From NCBI GenBank assembly GCA_024711325.1, contig JANJTC010000005.1, positions 372,001-436,000 on the forward strand: a stretch of DNA of 64,000 bases. The letters run 5' to 3'. Numbering within the stretch: the stretch's first letter is position 1; each line of letters starts with the position of its first letter. Positions 25,120 through 33,496 of this stretch are shown one piece after another. The notes beneath the pieces are model-generated. The model was not told the DNA's origin. It made no database searches and saw only the letters and a program-made list of their open reading frames with translations. Origin of the DNA: Bacteriovoracaceae bacterium (GTDB lineage Bacteria > Bdellovibrionota > Bacteriovoracia > Bacteriovoracales > Bacteriovoracaceae). A program made the position numbers and the translations under genes.

Positions 25120-27003
25120 GTGAACTCCTCTATGAAGAAGACTGAAGAATTACTCGAGAAAGCTAACTCCCTGCCACAGCAACCTGGTTGTTATCTAATG
25201 AAAGATAAAAATAGTCGGGTGATTTATGTGGGTAAGGCCAAAAAACTTAAAGCACGAGTAACCTCTTATTTTAATAAGTCAGTTAAAGGATACAAGACTG
25301 ATTACATGGTCAGTCATGTTGATCATTTTGATTTTATCATTACGCGCTCTGACGCTGAGTCTTACGTTTTAGAAAATAATCTGATTAAGGAGCATTCGCC
25401 TAAATATAATATCCGGCTGCGTGACGACAAATCTTATCCTTATCTTCAGGTTAATTGGAATGAACCTTTTCCACGGTTGGAATATGTCAGAAGGCCTAAG
25501 AGGACTAAAGGGAAAGAGCTATTTGGACCATATCCTCCAGGCTCTAATATCTCCATGATCATGAGGGTGTTAACTAAATCATTTGGTTTAAGAGACTGTA
25601 GCTTGAGTGAATTTAAGTCCAGGAAAACTCCCTGTTTGTTATATCAGATGAAGCAATGTAGTGCTCCATGTGTAGGGCTGCGTTCAGCGGCCGAATATGA
25701 GAATGATTTGCAAAGTGCTGTGAGTTTTTTTCAAGGTCCGATTAAGGCCAGAAGAACCATTCAAAAACTTCAGGAAAAGATGCATCAGTATGCAGAGGCA
25801 GAAGAATTTGAAATGGCCGGTATCATCCGTGATCATATTCAACTTCTGGATGATTTTCTTCAAAAGAGTTACGACCAAAAAGTTGAAAGCATTCAGAGCG
25901 ATAAGAATATTGATGTCTGGTCTTACTGGAATGGTGATGAGGAAGTGGATATCTCCTTGTATATGATTCGTTCCGGTTTACTTTTAGGACAGAAGAATTT
26001 CCATTTCGTGAAAGGTGAGTTGATCGAAGAATTGAGCGATGAAATTTTGCAGAAGATTGTTCAGTATTACTCTGATCCTGAAGAGATGAATCCGGATATC
26101 TTGGTCTTGGATTTTGAGGAAGAAGAAATTAAAGATGTCAGCATCGCTTTAAATACCTTCGGAGAGATGAAGGTTTTAGGACTTTCCAAAAAGTACTATC
26201 CTTTAATTGAGATGTGCCGGAAGCACGCAGAAGAGTCCCAGCGAATACGTATAGCTAATGCTGACAGTGTCTATATGGGACTGCATAAACTGAAAGATCT
26301 TTTAAGTATGAAAGAGCGACCTCGAGTGCTTGAATGTTATGATGTGGCCATCTGGCAGGGTCTATCACCAACGGCTTCACAAGTGGTGTTTGAAGAGGGA
26401 AAACCGAATAAAAAGAAATACCGGTATTATCATCTGGAAACCAGGCCTGAAGGGAATAATGACTTTGCTATGATGAGAGAAGTTATTTCCAGAAGGCTGG
26501 ATAATGGCGATCTGCCTGATGTCTTGGTCATCGACGGTGGAGTCGCTCAGGTTAATACGGTTACTGCTGTCTTAAAAGAATTCAATGTCGAAATTTGTGT
26601 CGTGGGGATTGCAAAAAGCCGTGATTTGACAGATTTTAAATCTGTTGAGGTTGAGCGGTCTGAAGAGCGTTTGATTATACCTGGCAGAACGAATCCCTAC
26701 ATTTTAACTAAGTGTCCTCCATTATTTAAAATCATTGTATCTATGCGTGATGAGGCCCATCGTTTTTCCAGAAAACTTCACCATAAAGCTGAATCAAAGA
26801 GAGTCTTGGCAACTTGGTTGGATGATGTGAAGGGGTTGGGAGAGGAAACGAAAAAGAAAATACTGACAAGTCTATCAATGTCCAAGACTGAACTTAAGGC
26901 CTATACAGTGAATGATTTGATGAATTATTTTGGAATAAAAAATCCTCAGGCAAAAGCGCTTTGGACGCATTTACATGAGGATTCAGATGTTTCTGAAAAT
27001 TAG
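25120..27003 (+). CDS. uvrC: UvrABC nuclease subunit C
   Basis: About 625 residues, full length. It makes both incisions in nucleotide excision repair. N-terminal GIY-YIG nuclease (PGCYLMKDK, then IYVGKAKKLKARV, then VLENNLIKEHSPKYN). Four cysteines around residue 165-190 (RDC, TPC, KQC, APC) match the position of the Fe-S cluster reported for UvrC. Next a UvrB-binding UVR segment (EEFEMAGIIRDHIQLL), the RNase H-like nuclease with VIDGG and RDEAHRF, and a C-terminal helix-hairpin-helix (VKGLGEETKKKIL). Start is GTG at 25120 or ATG at 25132; neither has a strong ribosome site. Confidence 0.96.
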   Translation: MNSSMKKTEELLEKANSLPQQPGCYLMKDKNSRVIYVGKAKKLKARVTSYFNKSVKGYKTDYMVSHVDHFDFIITRSDAESYVLENNLIKEHSPKYNIRLRDDKSYPYLQVNWNEPFPRLEYVRRPKRTKGKELFGPYPPGSNISMIMRVLTKSFGLRDCSLSEFKSRKTPCLLYQMKQCSAPCVGLRSAAEYENDLQSAVSFFQGPIKARRTIQKLQEKMHQYAEAEEFEMAGIIRDHIQLLDDFLQKSYDQKVESIQSDKNIDVWSYWNGDEEVDISLYMIRSGLLLGQKNFHFVKGELIEELSDEILQKIVQYYSDPEEMNPDILVLDFEEEEIKDVSIALNTFGEMKVLGLSKKYYPLIEMCRKHAEESQRIRIANADSVYMGLHKLKDLLSMKERPRVLECYDVAIWQGLSPTASQVVFEEGKPNKKKYRYYHLETRPEGNNDFAMMREVISRRLDNGDLPDVLVIDGGVAQVNTVTAVLKEFNVEICVVGIAKSRDLTDFKSVEVERSEERLIIPGRTNPYILTKCPPLFKIIVSMRDEAHRFSRKLHHKAESKRVLATWLDDVKGLGEETKKKILTSLSMSKTELKAYTVNDLMNYFGIKNPQAKALWTHLHEDSDVSEN

Positions 27004-27209
27004 TTCAGGATATGAATCACTCTGCGGTTTCCGCAACCGCAATCCATACAGCGGGCCGTTTCCTGTACCAGAAGATTTTTGTAATCCGGCATATGGGATA
27101 AAAGAAGCTTAGAACCGCAGACTTTACATTCATCTATGGTTTTCTTTACTTGTTCCGCCCCACCAAAATATTCTTCAAAACTCTCAAATTTAAAATCTAC
27201 ATCAGACAT
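27000..27209 (-). CDS. Small zinc-ribbon protein
   Basis: 69 residues with cysteines at 28, 31, 54, 57 and 59 (ECKVCGS and RCMDCGCGN), which would bind one zinc. A strong GAGGAG site lies 7 bases upstream of ATG. The acidic N-terminus (FESFEEYFGG) may be a partner-binding segment. Function unknown. It is convergent with uvrC, with a four-base overlap of ends. Confidence 0.65.
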   Translation of the reverse strand: MSDVDFKFESFEEYFGGAEQVKKTIDECKVCGSKLLLSHMPDYKNLLVQETARCMDCGCGNRRVIHILN

Positions 27210-27313
27210 ATGTTTCTCCTCACTTACCTACTACTTTTCGGCTTAAAGGATTTGTGAGTTTAAAAGATTTTTATCACTAGGAAAGAAGGGCCTCTTCATG
27301 TTAGAAAAAGGGT

Positions 27314-28156
27314 ATGGATGCTCTTTTTAAGCAAAAATTATTGAGTCTCAGGAACCCTGGAACACCAAAATCTTTTGGTGAGGCCTTGCTGGGGGAAACT
27401 TCCTGGATCAAAAAAGATGCCGTTAAATCAAACTTGATGAAGGCCCCTTCCAAAGAGACTTACTCTGAGAAAGTTCAGGTGATCGAGTCACTGGAACGCT
27501 TTGCTCAGGAGAAAACAACTGAACTGCAGACCAATATTATTAAGCTCGATGGCGGAGAACTTCATGTCCGATCGGAACCGGGGTGGGATGATCTTGAGCA
27601 CTTTGAAACAGCTGAGAATCTGAAAACTCATTTGAAGCTGGATCCAAGACTTCTGGAGATTATTTTAAATGGAAAGCGCCCTAAGATCGTGAAAGCTTTG
27701 TTTGTGTCGGAAACTTTTCGCTCTTGGGAAGAGGTTTCTCCTGAACTTAAGTCGGGTTTGATCGACGAGCTTCTGGCAGGTTTTCCTCTTAAGACTGCTG
27801 AATTATTTGAGCGCATGATTCGTGCCATGAAACTAGAAGCTTCCGAGGTTCTGATTTATCCGGTTGAAGGGGAAAATGAAATTGATTTCGCCAAAGATGT
27901 CATGGAAATAGCAGCTTTCTATCAACCAGAAGTCATCATCACCTTGGGCGCAAAAGCGACTCATAAAATACTTAAGAATAATGATCGGTTATCTCTAGTG
28001 CATGGCCAGTTTTTCAATCGTCGAATGGGGGAGAGAGGTAATTTTCAAGTCGTCCCCCTTTTTCATCCCAGTATCATTGAAACAAATCAGAACATGAAAA
28101 AAACTGCCTGGGCCGATATGCAGAAAATAATGAAGCATCTGAAAAAACTCCCATAA
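27314..28156 (+). CDS. Uracil-DNA glycosylase-fold protein, probably inactive
   Basis: 280 residues. The C-terminal half follows the family-4/5 uracil-DNA glycosylase pattern: VIITLGAKATHKILK, then VPLFHPSIIETN, then AWADMQKIMKHL. The strand that should carry the catalytic GEAPGxxE motif reads KALFVSETFRSWEE, so the Gly-rich loop and the catalytic acid are not recognisable, and the Fe-S cysteines of family 4 are absent. An N-terminal extension of about 120 residues is unrelated to UDG. It may bind DNA or a partner without glycosylase activity. A short GGGT precedes the ATG. Confidence 0.6.
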   Translation: MDALFKQKLLSLRNPGTPKSFGEALLGETSWIKKDAVKSNLMKAPSKETYSEKVQVIESLERFAQEKTTELQTNIIKLDGGELHVRSEPGWDDLEHFETAENLKTHLKLDPRLLEIILNGKRPKIVKALFVSETFRSWEEVSPELKSGLIDELLAGFPLKTAELFERMIRAMKLEASEVLIYPVEGENEIDFAKDVMEIAAFYQPEVIITLGAKATHKILKNNDRLSLVHGQFFNRRMGERGNFQVVPLFHPSIIETNQNMKKTAWADMQKIMKHLKKLP

Positions 28157-28220
28157 ATTCAGCTAAATTGTGGTTAAATGATGGAGGATATTTTTTTAAT
28201 TTCCAAGGATAAGGGAATTA

Positions 28221-29363
28221 ATGCTGAAGACAGGATGTTTGGTTCTTTCAATTTTCATGGCAGCGCCAGTTATGGCAGCTGTTCCTTCGGTCAAAGTTCT
28301 GATCGCTAAATCACTAAAAAAAATCATAGTTGAGGGAATTGATCTCCAGAAAACGATTCATACACAAAACAGGTCTCAACAATATCGCGGAAGAAAGAGT
28401 ATCTCTTTTGACTGCAGACCCAGTAGCACTACCCGGAAAAACTTCCCCAAAAGCCCTTTATTAGTAGCTTCCTTAAGTTCCCCTACCGGACTCATCTCCT
28501 GGGGCAAAAATAAATATAACGGTGAATTACAGCTTCTAACCAATCCGGGAATGGAGAGTTGTGATCTGGTGAATTTAATTCCCATGGAAGCATATCTCAC
28601 GACCTTGCTTTCTAAAGAGATGAATGGAACCTGGCCAGTGGAAGCCTTAAAGGCCCAAGCTGTAGCTGCCCGAACTTATGCTTATGACAGAATCAGAAAA
28701 GGTCAGGGCATAGAAGCTGAGGATAAACTTTATCATCTGGAATCTTCAGAAAAAGATCAAGTCTCAGGGACATTTATGGATGTTACTGCCAACACCATGA
28801 AAGCTGCACGGGAAACTCATGGAGAGATTTTAGTTGGACCTTCCGGGAAAATTGCCCCTGTTTTTTTTCACTCTAAGTGCGGTGGTAAAACCCTAAGGCC
28901 AGATCAGGTTTGGGGTGGAGTTGAAGAAGGTTACCGATCGGTAAATTGCACATTTTGCAATAAAACCGGAATGAAAGACTGGAAACATCATATGAAAGGC
29001 GAGAAGCTAACAACTATGGTGGATAAAGTTTTGAAACGTTATTACGCCGATCAGACAGTTGGAAGTGAGATAAAGTTAATGCCGGACTCAACTGAAAATT
29101 CCGAGCTAAGACTTTATGTTGGTGATCGCCTGCATATCATTAAAAAATCTTATCTCAGGAATCTGGCCGGTCGTGAATTATTGCCTTCAAATAATTTTGT
29201 TATGACAATGAATAATGAAGAGGTTCATGTGAAAGGACAAGGTTACGGCCACGGAGTGGGTCTTTGTCAATTGGGAGCTCTGGAGCTGGCCAAACGCGGT
29301 TATAACTATCGTCAGATTCTGTCCCATTATTTTCCACGCCATAAAATGAAAAAAGCTTATTAA
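28221..29363 (+). CDS. Exported SpoIID/LytB-type lytic transglycosylase
   Basis: 380 residues with signal peptide ending PVMAA. The SpoIID domain is clear: NLIPMEAYLTTLLSKEMNG then PVEALKAQAVAARTYAY (about 113-155, with the catalytic Glu in SKEM), FFHSKCGGKT near 215, and the C-terminal GQGYGHGVGLCQLGA and YRQILSHYF. In SpoIID the enzyme cuts glycan strands already stripped of peptides. An amidase gene begins 2 bases after its stop, so the two activities are coupled. There is an AAGGATAAGGG ribosome site. Acts in the periplasm or, in a predator, on prey wall, which is inference. Confidence 0.88.
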   Translation: MLKTGCLVLSIFMAAPVMAAVPSVKVLIAKSLKKIIVEGIDLQKTIHTQNRSQQYRGRKSISFDCRPSSTTRKNFPKSPLLVASLSSPTGLISWGKNKYNGELQLLTNPGMESCDLVNLIPMEAYLTTLLSKEMNGTWPVEALKAQAVAARTYAYDRIRKGQGIEAEDKLYHLESSEKDQVSGTFMDVTANTMKAARETHGEILVGPSGKIAPVFFHSKCGGKTLRPDQVWGGVEEGYRSVNCTFCNKTGMKDWKHHMKGEKLTTMVDKVLKRYYADQTVGSEIKLMPDSTENSELRLYVGDRLHIIKKSYLRNLAGRELLPSNNFVMTMNNEEVHVKGQGYGHGVGLCQLGALELAKRGYNYRQILSHYFPRHKMKKAY

Positions 29364-29365
29364 TC

Positions 29366-30088
29366 ATGCGCTCACTTATCTTACTTTTTATTTTTCTCAG
29401 TCTTCCTTGTTTTTCCAAAGTGGTATTAATTGATCCTGGCCATGGAGGAGAAGAAGTTGGAGCGATTGGGCATCTGGATGGCAATAAAAGAAAGAAAGTT
29501 TATGAGAAGGAATTGTCCCTCCGCTTGTCTAAAAAAATTAAAGACGAACTAAGCAAAAGCACCTCAGCGTACTTAACCCGAAGTGTTGACCGGACTGTCA
29601 GCTTGCAGGAACGTGCTGATCTGGCCGATCTGGTAAAAGCGGATTTATTCTTATCTATTCATTTCAATTCTTCGCCGAATTCCAGAAGCCACGGCTTTGA
29701 ACTTTATTACCTCGACAATAACTCCAATGTTGCCGCCAATAAGGTTGAACGTGCGGAAAACTTAAATCTTCAAGGTGAAGAGTTAATTGTAAATCAGATT
29801 CTGGTCGATCTGGTGGTTCAGCAAACGGTGACTCATTCTAAGCAGCTGGCCGGAGCGGTTCATGAACATGTAAAACCTGTCATCCGACGGCATAAAATAG
29901 ATGACAGAGGGGTTAAGCCTGGTCTTTTCTATGTGCTGGCGCTGTCAAAGCGTCCAGGACTTTTAGTGGAAGTGGGATTTGTTTCAAATCATAAAGAGTT
30001 AAAAAAAGTTCGGGAAGAGAAATTCTTAAATGAGATGGCCAAAGCTATCTCTTCCGGTGTTCTGGCCTTTATTAAGGCCCAAAAATAA
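29366..30088 (+). CDS. N-acetylmuramoyl-L-alanine amidase (Amidase_3)
   Basis: 240 residues, signal peptide MRSLILLFIFLSLPCFS. Zinc ligands and catalytic Glu are all present: His26 in DPGHGG, Glu49 in YEKELSL, His99 in SIHFNSS, and Glu202 in VEVGFVSN. It removes stem peptides from MurNAc. The chain is only the catalytic domain, with no AMIN or LysM targeting part. It lacks an obvious regulatory helix insertion, although the segment from about 120 to 165 is helical and could play that role. It is two bases from the SpoIID gene and closes the operon at a terminator. Confidence 0.92.
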   Translation: MRSLILLFIFLSLPCFSKVVLIDPGHGGEEVGAIGHLDGNKRKKVYEKELSLRLSKKIKDELSKSTSAYLTRSVDRTVSLQERADLADLVKADLFLSIHFNSSPNSRSHGFELYYLDNNSNVAANKVERAENLNLQGEELIVNQILVDLVVQQTVTHSKQLAGAVHEHVKPVIRRHKIDDRGVKPGLFYVLALSKRPGLLVEVGFVSNHKELKKVREEKFLNEMAKAISSGVLAFIKAQK

Positions 30089-30113
30089 AAAACCCACATA
30101 CAAGATGTGGGTT
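30085..30113. terminator. Bidirectional terminator
   Basis: AACCCACAT-ACAAG-ATGTGGGTT, perfect 9-bp stem. On the minus strand it is followed by a long T-run (from TAAAAAAC on plus). It serves the amidase operon and the convergent lipoprotein gene. Confidence 0.88.
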
Positions 30114-30141
30114 CTCTAAAATGCTTAATTAAATTTAAAAA

Positions 30142-30714
30142 TTAGAGGCAGAGTGGAGCAGGGAAACGGGTTCCTTGTGAAGATCCGCCATCCATCCATC
30201 TAAACTCGGCAGTGGCCCCACCTGGGAACATAACTGTCGCTGCTGTAATAGGTTTGAAGCTACAACGTGAGTATGATCCGATTTTAACACCCAGAAGTTG
30301 TCCCTGACCATTTGGTGCAAATGAACGTTGACACATATAACCCACAAAAAGTGGAGGTTGTCCTGTGGCCTGACCGGCCAGAACTGCAACGTCGCCGTAA
30401 GAAGTCACACCAACATAAATATCACCTGCCGGAATGACGGTTGGGAATTGAGTTAATGGAATCTGAATTTGAAGTCGCTGATTAGTGAATTGTCCTGTAC
30501 TGCTTCGACAGGGATTCTGGTTCATGACATCGGCCACTTTTAAATTTCCATAAGAATAGGGCGAATTTATATTGGTATAATTCACGCCATATGGACTGGT
30601 ATAAGGGTTATTATAATTCCAGGAATCTTTCTTCCCAGACTCATTTTCCTTACCACAGGCAATAAGCATGGTTAAGAGAGTGAGATGTAATAGCCCTAGG
30701 CCTATAGATTTCAT
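30142..30714 (-). CDS. Hypothetical lipoprotein
   Basis: 190 residues with lipobox LIAC (lipid-modified Cys20) and AAGGAG ribosome site. The mature N-terminus is Asn/Tyr/Ser-rich and probably unstructured (NNPYTSPYGVNYTNINSPYSYG). The rest is beta-rich with five further cysteines. No family recognised. Monocistronic. Confidence 0.65.
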   Translation of the reverse strand: MKSIGLGLLHLTLLTMLIACGKENESGKKDSWNYNNPYTSPYGVNYTNINSPYSYGNLKVADVMNQNPCRSSTGQFTNQRLQIQIPLTQFPTVIPAGDIYVGVTSYGDVAVLAGQATGQPPLFVGYMCQRSFAPNGQGQLLGVKIGSYSRCSFKPITAATVMFPGGATAEFRWMDGGSSQGTRFPAPLCL

Positions 30715-30831
30715 GATAAGACTCCTTCGTCTTAGACGATTCTCGTCTCCTATCGGTTACTACCCCCTTGTGACTTTAGCTTTTTTTGAAAACGGTACCA
30801 AATAGTCAGGTATAGCTCAGGTTTTAAAGCC

Positions 30832-30849
30832 TAAAACTGCCTAGTTTTA
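30832..30849 (+). other. Hairpin before the HAMP-like gene
   Basis: TAAAACT-GCCT-AGTTTTA, perfect 7-bp stem, 18 bases before the ATG at 30868. No ribosome site is visible between hairpin and ATG. Confidence 0.35.
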
Positions 30850-30867
30850 AGAGTTTAGAAATCCTTT

Positions 30868-31839
30868 ATGATAAGAGGGGTGCGACCAAAAATTATAACT
30901 TATCCCATTTCTCAACTCAAACGGGTCTTCAAAACTGAAGACAGTCGGTTCATTGCCATCGTAGGTTTAAAGATTTCCAGCATCTCTTTTGGGGTGACGC
31001 TGATTGTTTACTCTTTTTTATTTGAAGTCATTCGTCTAAATCATGCTTTTTTTCAGGCCCATGGTTTTATTGAACTAAGTGATGAAAGCTTTTTTTATGA
31101 TTTTGTTATTCAAGAAGCTTTAGAGAATGCCACTCTCTTGTTTAGTTTTCACATTTTTTTGTTTTTCATCGGGGCCTATGCAGGGTGGTTGATCCTCAGA
31201 CCGTTCAGAATCATCTCTGAATATTGTGAGGCGGTCATTGAAAATCCCAATGCGGTTTATCGGGTAGAGGAATTTAGTACCTATAATCTTTTAACCCGTT
31301 TCTCCGAATTCTTCTTTGAGTTTTTAAGAGAGTCCCGCAAGAAAAATGAAATAATTTCTAACAGTATTCCTCCTCAATACTCAAGGATTCATAAGCCGGT
31401 ATTTGACAAGATATTCATGCTGCATTTTGGAATCCTGCTGGTCATTGTCTCTTTGACCAGCGGGCTGTTTATTATTGAGAATGCCTCTTCGATTTATATG
31501 TCGATGATTGAACTTGCCACCACTTCCTTACCAGAATCCAAGGCTGTGGGACAATTTTTTGGACAGCAGATGTTTATTCTGGACGATATTGTGTGGCTAA
31601 CTATTATCCTCCTGGCCTTTAGCTACATTCTTTTAGGATTTCATCTTTATGCTAAAGTTTCGGGAGCAGCATTTGGTATTTTTTCTACGATGCGTGCTTT
31701 TATGAAAGGGAACCATTCTAGTCGGGTACATCTAGTGGGTTTTGCCTATGTTCGGGATTACACCAGGAAATTGAACAAATACTTAGACTATATTGAAAAG
31801 AATTTAAGTAAGAACAAGGCCAAGAATTCCAATTTATGA
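30868..31839 (+). CDS. Four-helix membrane protein with HAMP-like segments
   Basis: 323 residues with four transmembrane helices in two pairs (about 29-52 and 84-108; 182-205 and 245-268). Each pair is followed by a HAMP-like stretch. The second is the better one: KVSGAAFGIFSTMRAFMKGNHSSRVHL, then KLNKYLDYIEK. There is no kinase, cyclase or methyl-accepting output domain, so it looks like a duplicated TM-HAMP unit without an effector. It could pass signals to a partner or be structural. No Shine-Dalgarno is obvious. It lies 44 bases before the DsbA-like gene on the same strand. Confidence 0.55.
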   Translation: MIRGVRPKIITYPISQLKRVFKTEDSRFIAIVGLKISSISFGVTLIVYSFLFEVIRLNHAFFQAHGFIELSDESFFYDFVIQEALENATLLFSFHIFLFFIGAYAGWLILRPFRIISEYCEAVIENPNAVYRVEEFSTYNLLTRFSEFFFEFLRESRKKNEIISNSIPPQYSRIHKPVFDKIFMLHFGILLVIVSLTSGLFIIENASSIYMSMIELATTSLPESKAVGQFFGQQMFILDDIVWLTIILLAFSYILLGFHLYAKVSGAAFGIFSTMRAFMKGNHSSRVHLVGFAYVRDYTRKLNKYLDYIEKNLSKNKAKNSNL

Positions 31840-31883
31840 TAATTTATTACTGAAAACTAACCTAATGGTAGAAAAGGAATGAC

Positions 31884-32663
31884 ATGAAAAGAATGATTTT
31901 TCTTGCAGCTGCATTGATTCTTGCAACTGCTTGTACGTCAAAAGACGATCTTAAAAAGATGCTTAAAGAGAATCCGGATATTATTACTGAAGCCATTGAA
32001 GCGAATCCAAATAAATTCATCGATGCTTTAAATAATGCTGTCAAGGCCGCTCAGGAAGGCGAAGGCAAAAGACGTGAAGATGAAGAGAAGAAAGCTCTGG
32101 AAGAAAGTTTCAATAATCCACTTCAGGCCGAAATTCGTTCTGATGAAAGTTTCCGCGGTAACAAAGATGCTCCGATCACATTAGTTGAATATTCTGACTT
32201 TGAATGTCCATTCTGTGCTCGTGGTTACAATACTGTTACAGAACTTATGAAAAAGTATGACGGAAAAATCCGTTTTGTTTATAAACATCTTCCTCTTAGT
32301 TTCCATCCACAGGCGATGCCTGCTTCTCAGTACTATGAAGCCATCCGTCTGCAAGATCCTAAGAAGGCCTGGGAATTCCATGACCGTATTTATAACGATC
32401 AACGTAAACTTCAAAATGGTGAAGCTTTCTTGAAGTCAATTGCGAAAGATCTTAAAGTTGACATGAAGAAACTTGAAAAAGACATCAAGTCAGAAGTTGT
32501 TCAAAAGCGTATTGATGCAGACATGGCAGAAGCCGCTAAATTTGGTTTTCAGGGAACTCCTGGATTCCTTTTAAATGGTATTCCAGTTAAAGGTGCTTAT
32601 CCTGCAAGCCATTTTGATGGAATTATTGAAGAGCTAAAAAAACGCGGAAAAATTAGTCTTTAA
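31884..32663 (+). CDS. DsbA-family thioredoxin-fold lipoprotein
   Basis: 259 residues. Lipobox LATAC (lipid-modified Cys17), a charged helical spacer of about 70 residues, then a thioredoxin-fold domain with active-site Cys108-Pro-Phe-Cys111 in SDFECPFCARGY and the cis-proline loop FQGTPGFLLNG. This is the Thioredoxin_4/DsbA type found in Bdellovibrionota and relatives, expected to make or repair disulphides in envelope proteins. Many secreted Cys-rich proteins in this window are possible substrates. It ends at a strong terminator. Confidence 0.92.
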   Translation: MKRMIFLAAALILATACTSKDDLKKMLKENPDIITEAIEANPNKFIDALNNAVKAAQEGEGKRREDEEKKALEESFNNPLQAEIRSDESFRGNKDAPITLVEYSDFECPFCARGYNTVTELMKKYDGKIRFVYKHLPLSFHPQAMPASQYYEAIRLQDPKKAWEFHDRIYNDQRKLQNGEAFLKSIAKDLKVDMKKLEKDIKSEVVQKRIDADMAEAAKFGFQGTPGFLLNGIPVKGAYPASHFDGIIEELKKRGKISL

Positions 32664-32691
32664 GAAATATCTCTTATATTGAGATTTCATC

Positions 32692-32719
32692 AGGCCCGGC
32701 TTTGCCGGGCCTTTTTTTT
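32692..32719 (+). terminator. Intrinsic terminator of the DsbA-like gene
   Basis: AGGCCCGGC-TTT-GCCGGGCCT followed by eight T residues. Insulates the flagellar operon from upstream transcription. Confidence 0.95.
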
Positions 32720-32742
32720 GTATCCGAGCTTGATCCGAGTAA

Positions 32743-32880
32743 AACGGTGGTCCATTTTTAACGGCAGAATTTGCCGAAAGTCACGGCAATGACAGTGGAA
32801 TCGCCCAAAACGGCAAATTGTACCCAATCCCAGGGGCAATCCTTGATTCAAATGCCAATGGAAGTTATAATTTTGACTAA
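32743..32880 (+). pseudogene. Coding-like C-terminal fragment without start
   Basis: A 45-codon open stretch with no ATG, GTG or usable TTG start. It lies between an in-frame TAA just upstream and a TAA at 32878. The translation looks like real protein (AEFAESHGND, then GKLYPIPGAILDSNANGSYN). It may be the last piece of a decayed gene, with the hairpin at 32881 as its former terminator. No family recognised. Chance cannot be excluded at this length. Confidence 0.3.
32843..32871 (+). promoter_or_regulatory. Sigma-70-type promoter of the flagellar operon
   Basis: TTGATT, 17-base spacer, perfect TATAAT, with predicted start near 32878, about 37 bases before the fliL ATG. No sigma-54 (GG-N10-GC) or sigma-28 (TAAA-N15-GCCGATAA) match was seen in this gap. 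Confidence 0.6.
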
Positions 32881-32901
32881 GCCCAAGGATTGGGCATTTT
32901 T
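32881..32901 (+). other. Hairpin with T-run just before fliL
   Basis: GCCCAA-GGA-TTGGGC then ATTTTT. It looks like a small terminator but lies downstream of the promoter at 32843, so it would sit at the 5' end of the flagellar mRNA, 13 bases before fliL. It may protect the mRNA end, attenuate the operon, or be a leftover terminator. Confidence 0.45.
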
Positions 32902-32914
32902 CTTAAAGGTAACA

Positions 32915-33454
32915 ATGGCTGAAGAAAATAATCCAGGACAGGTTCCACCCTCCTCTAAAAACCCCTTACTCACAATACTTATGATTGTGAACATCGTTGC
33001 AATGGGCACAGTCGCTTATTTCCAATGGCGCTTTATGGATATGGAATCCAAGCGTCCGGAACTCACAACACTCCTGAAAGAAAGCAACTCTTCTTCAGGT
33101 GCATCGGAAGATGCAGCTGGCGAACAGAAAAAAGTTGAGACGGTAAAGCAGGATAATCTACTTACGCTTGATAACTTTACGGTGAATCTCGCTCAAGGGG
33201 ATGGACCACGACGCTATGTTCGTCTCGATGCTGTTTTAAAAATGAGTGACGATGCTCAGAATGCAGAATTTGTTGCGAGAAAACCCCAGATTCGCGACAC
33301 CATCATCAGTATTCTGAACACAAAAAGACCGGAAGACCTTCTTAAAAAAGAAGGTAAGAGTTTTTTAAAAGAAGAGATTAAAGCTTCTATCAATTCATTT
33401 TTGATTGATGGAAAAGTGGAAGATATTTACTACATCAGCTTCCAAATCAACTAA
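32915..33454 (+). CDS. fliL: Flagellar basal-body protein FliL
   Basis: 179 residues from ATG at 32915, chosen for AAAGG seven bases upstream. The track's TTG start at 32771 adds 48 residues of untypical sequence. One N-terminal transmembrane helix (LLTILMIVNIVAMGTVAYF), a Ser/Gly/Glu linker, then the periplasmic FliL domain (LDNFTVNLAQGDGPRRYVRLDAVLKM, then FLKEEIKASINSFLIDGKVEDIYYISF). FliL rings surround the stator and raise torque. First gene of the operon, 42 bases before fliM. Confidence 0.93.
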   Translation: MAEENNPGQVPPSSKNPLLTILMIVNIVAMGTVAYFQWRFMDMESKRPELTTLLKESNSSSGASEDAAGEQKKVETVKQDNLLTLDNFTVNLAQGDGPRRYVRLDAVLKMSDDAQNAEFVARKPQIRDTIISILNTKRPEDLLKKEGKSFLKEEIKASINSFLIDGKVEDIYYISFQIN

Positions 33455-33496
33455 CTAGCAGGACGCTTCTTAGTTTAAGTCCCAGGAGGGGAAATC

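Noticed and set aside
32743-32914. Cyclic-di-GMP (GEMM-I) riboswitch before fliL
   Set aside because: The region has scattered CGGCAA-like phrases but lacks the conserved GACGCAAAGC core and the second stem loop.
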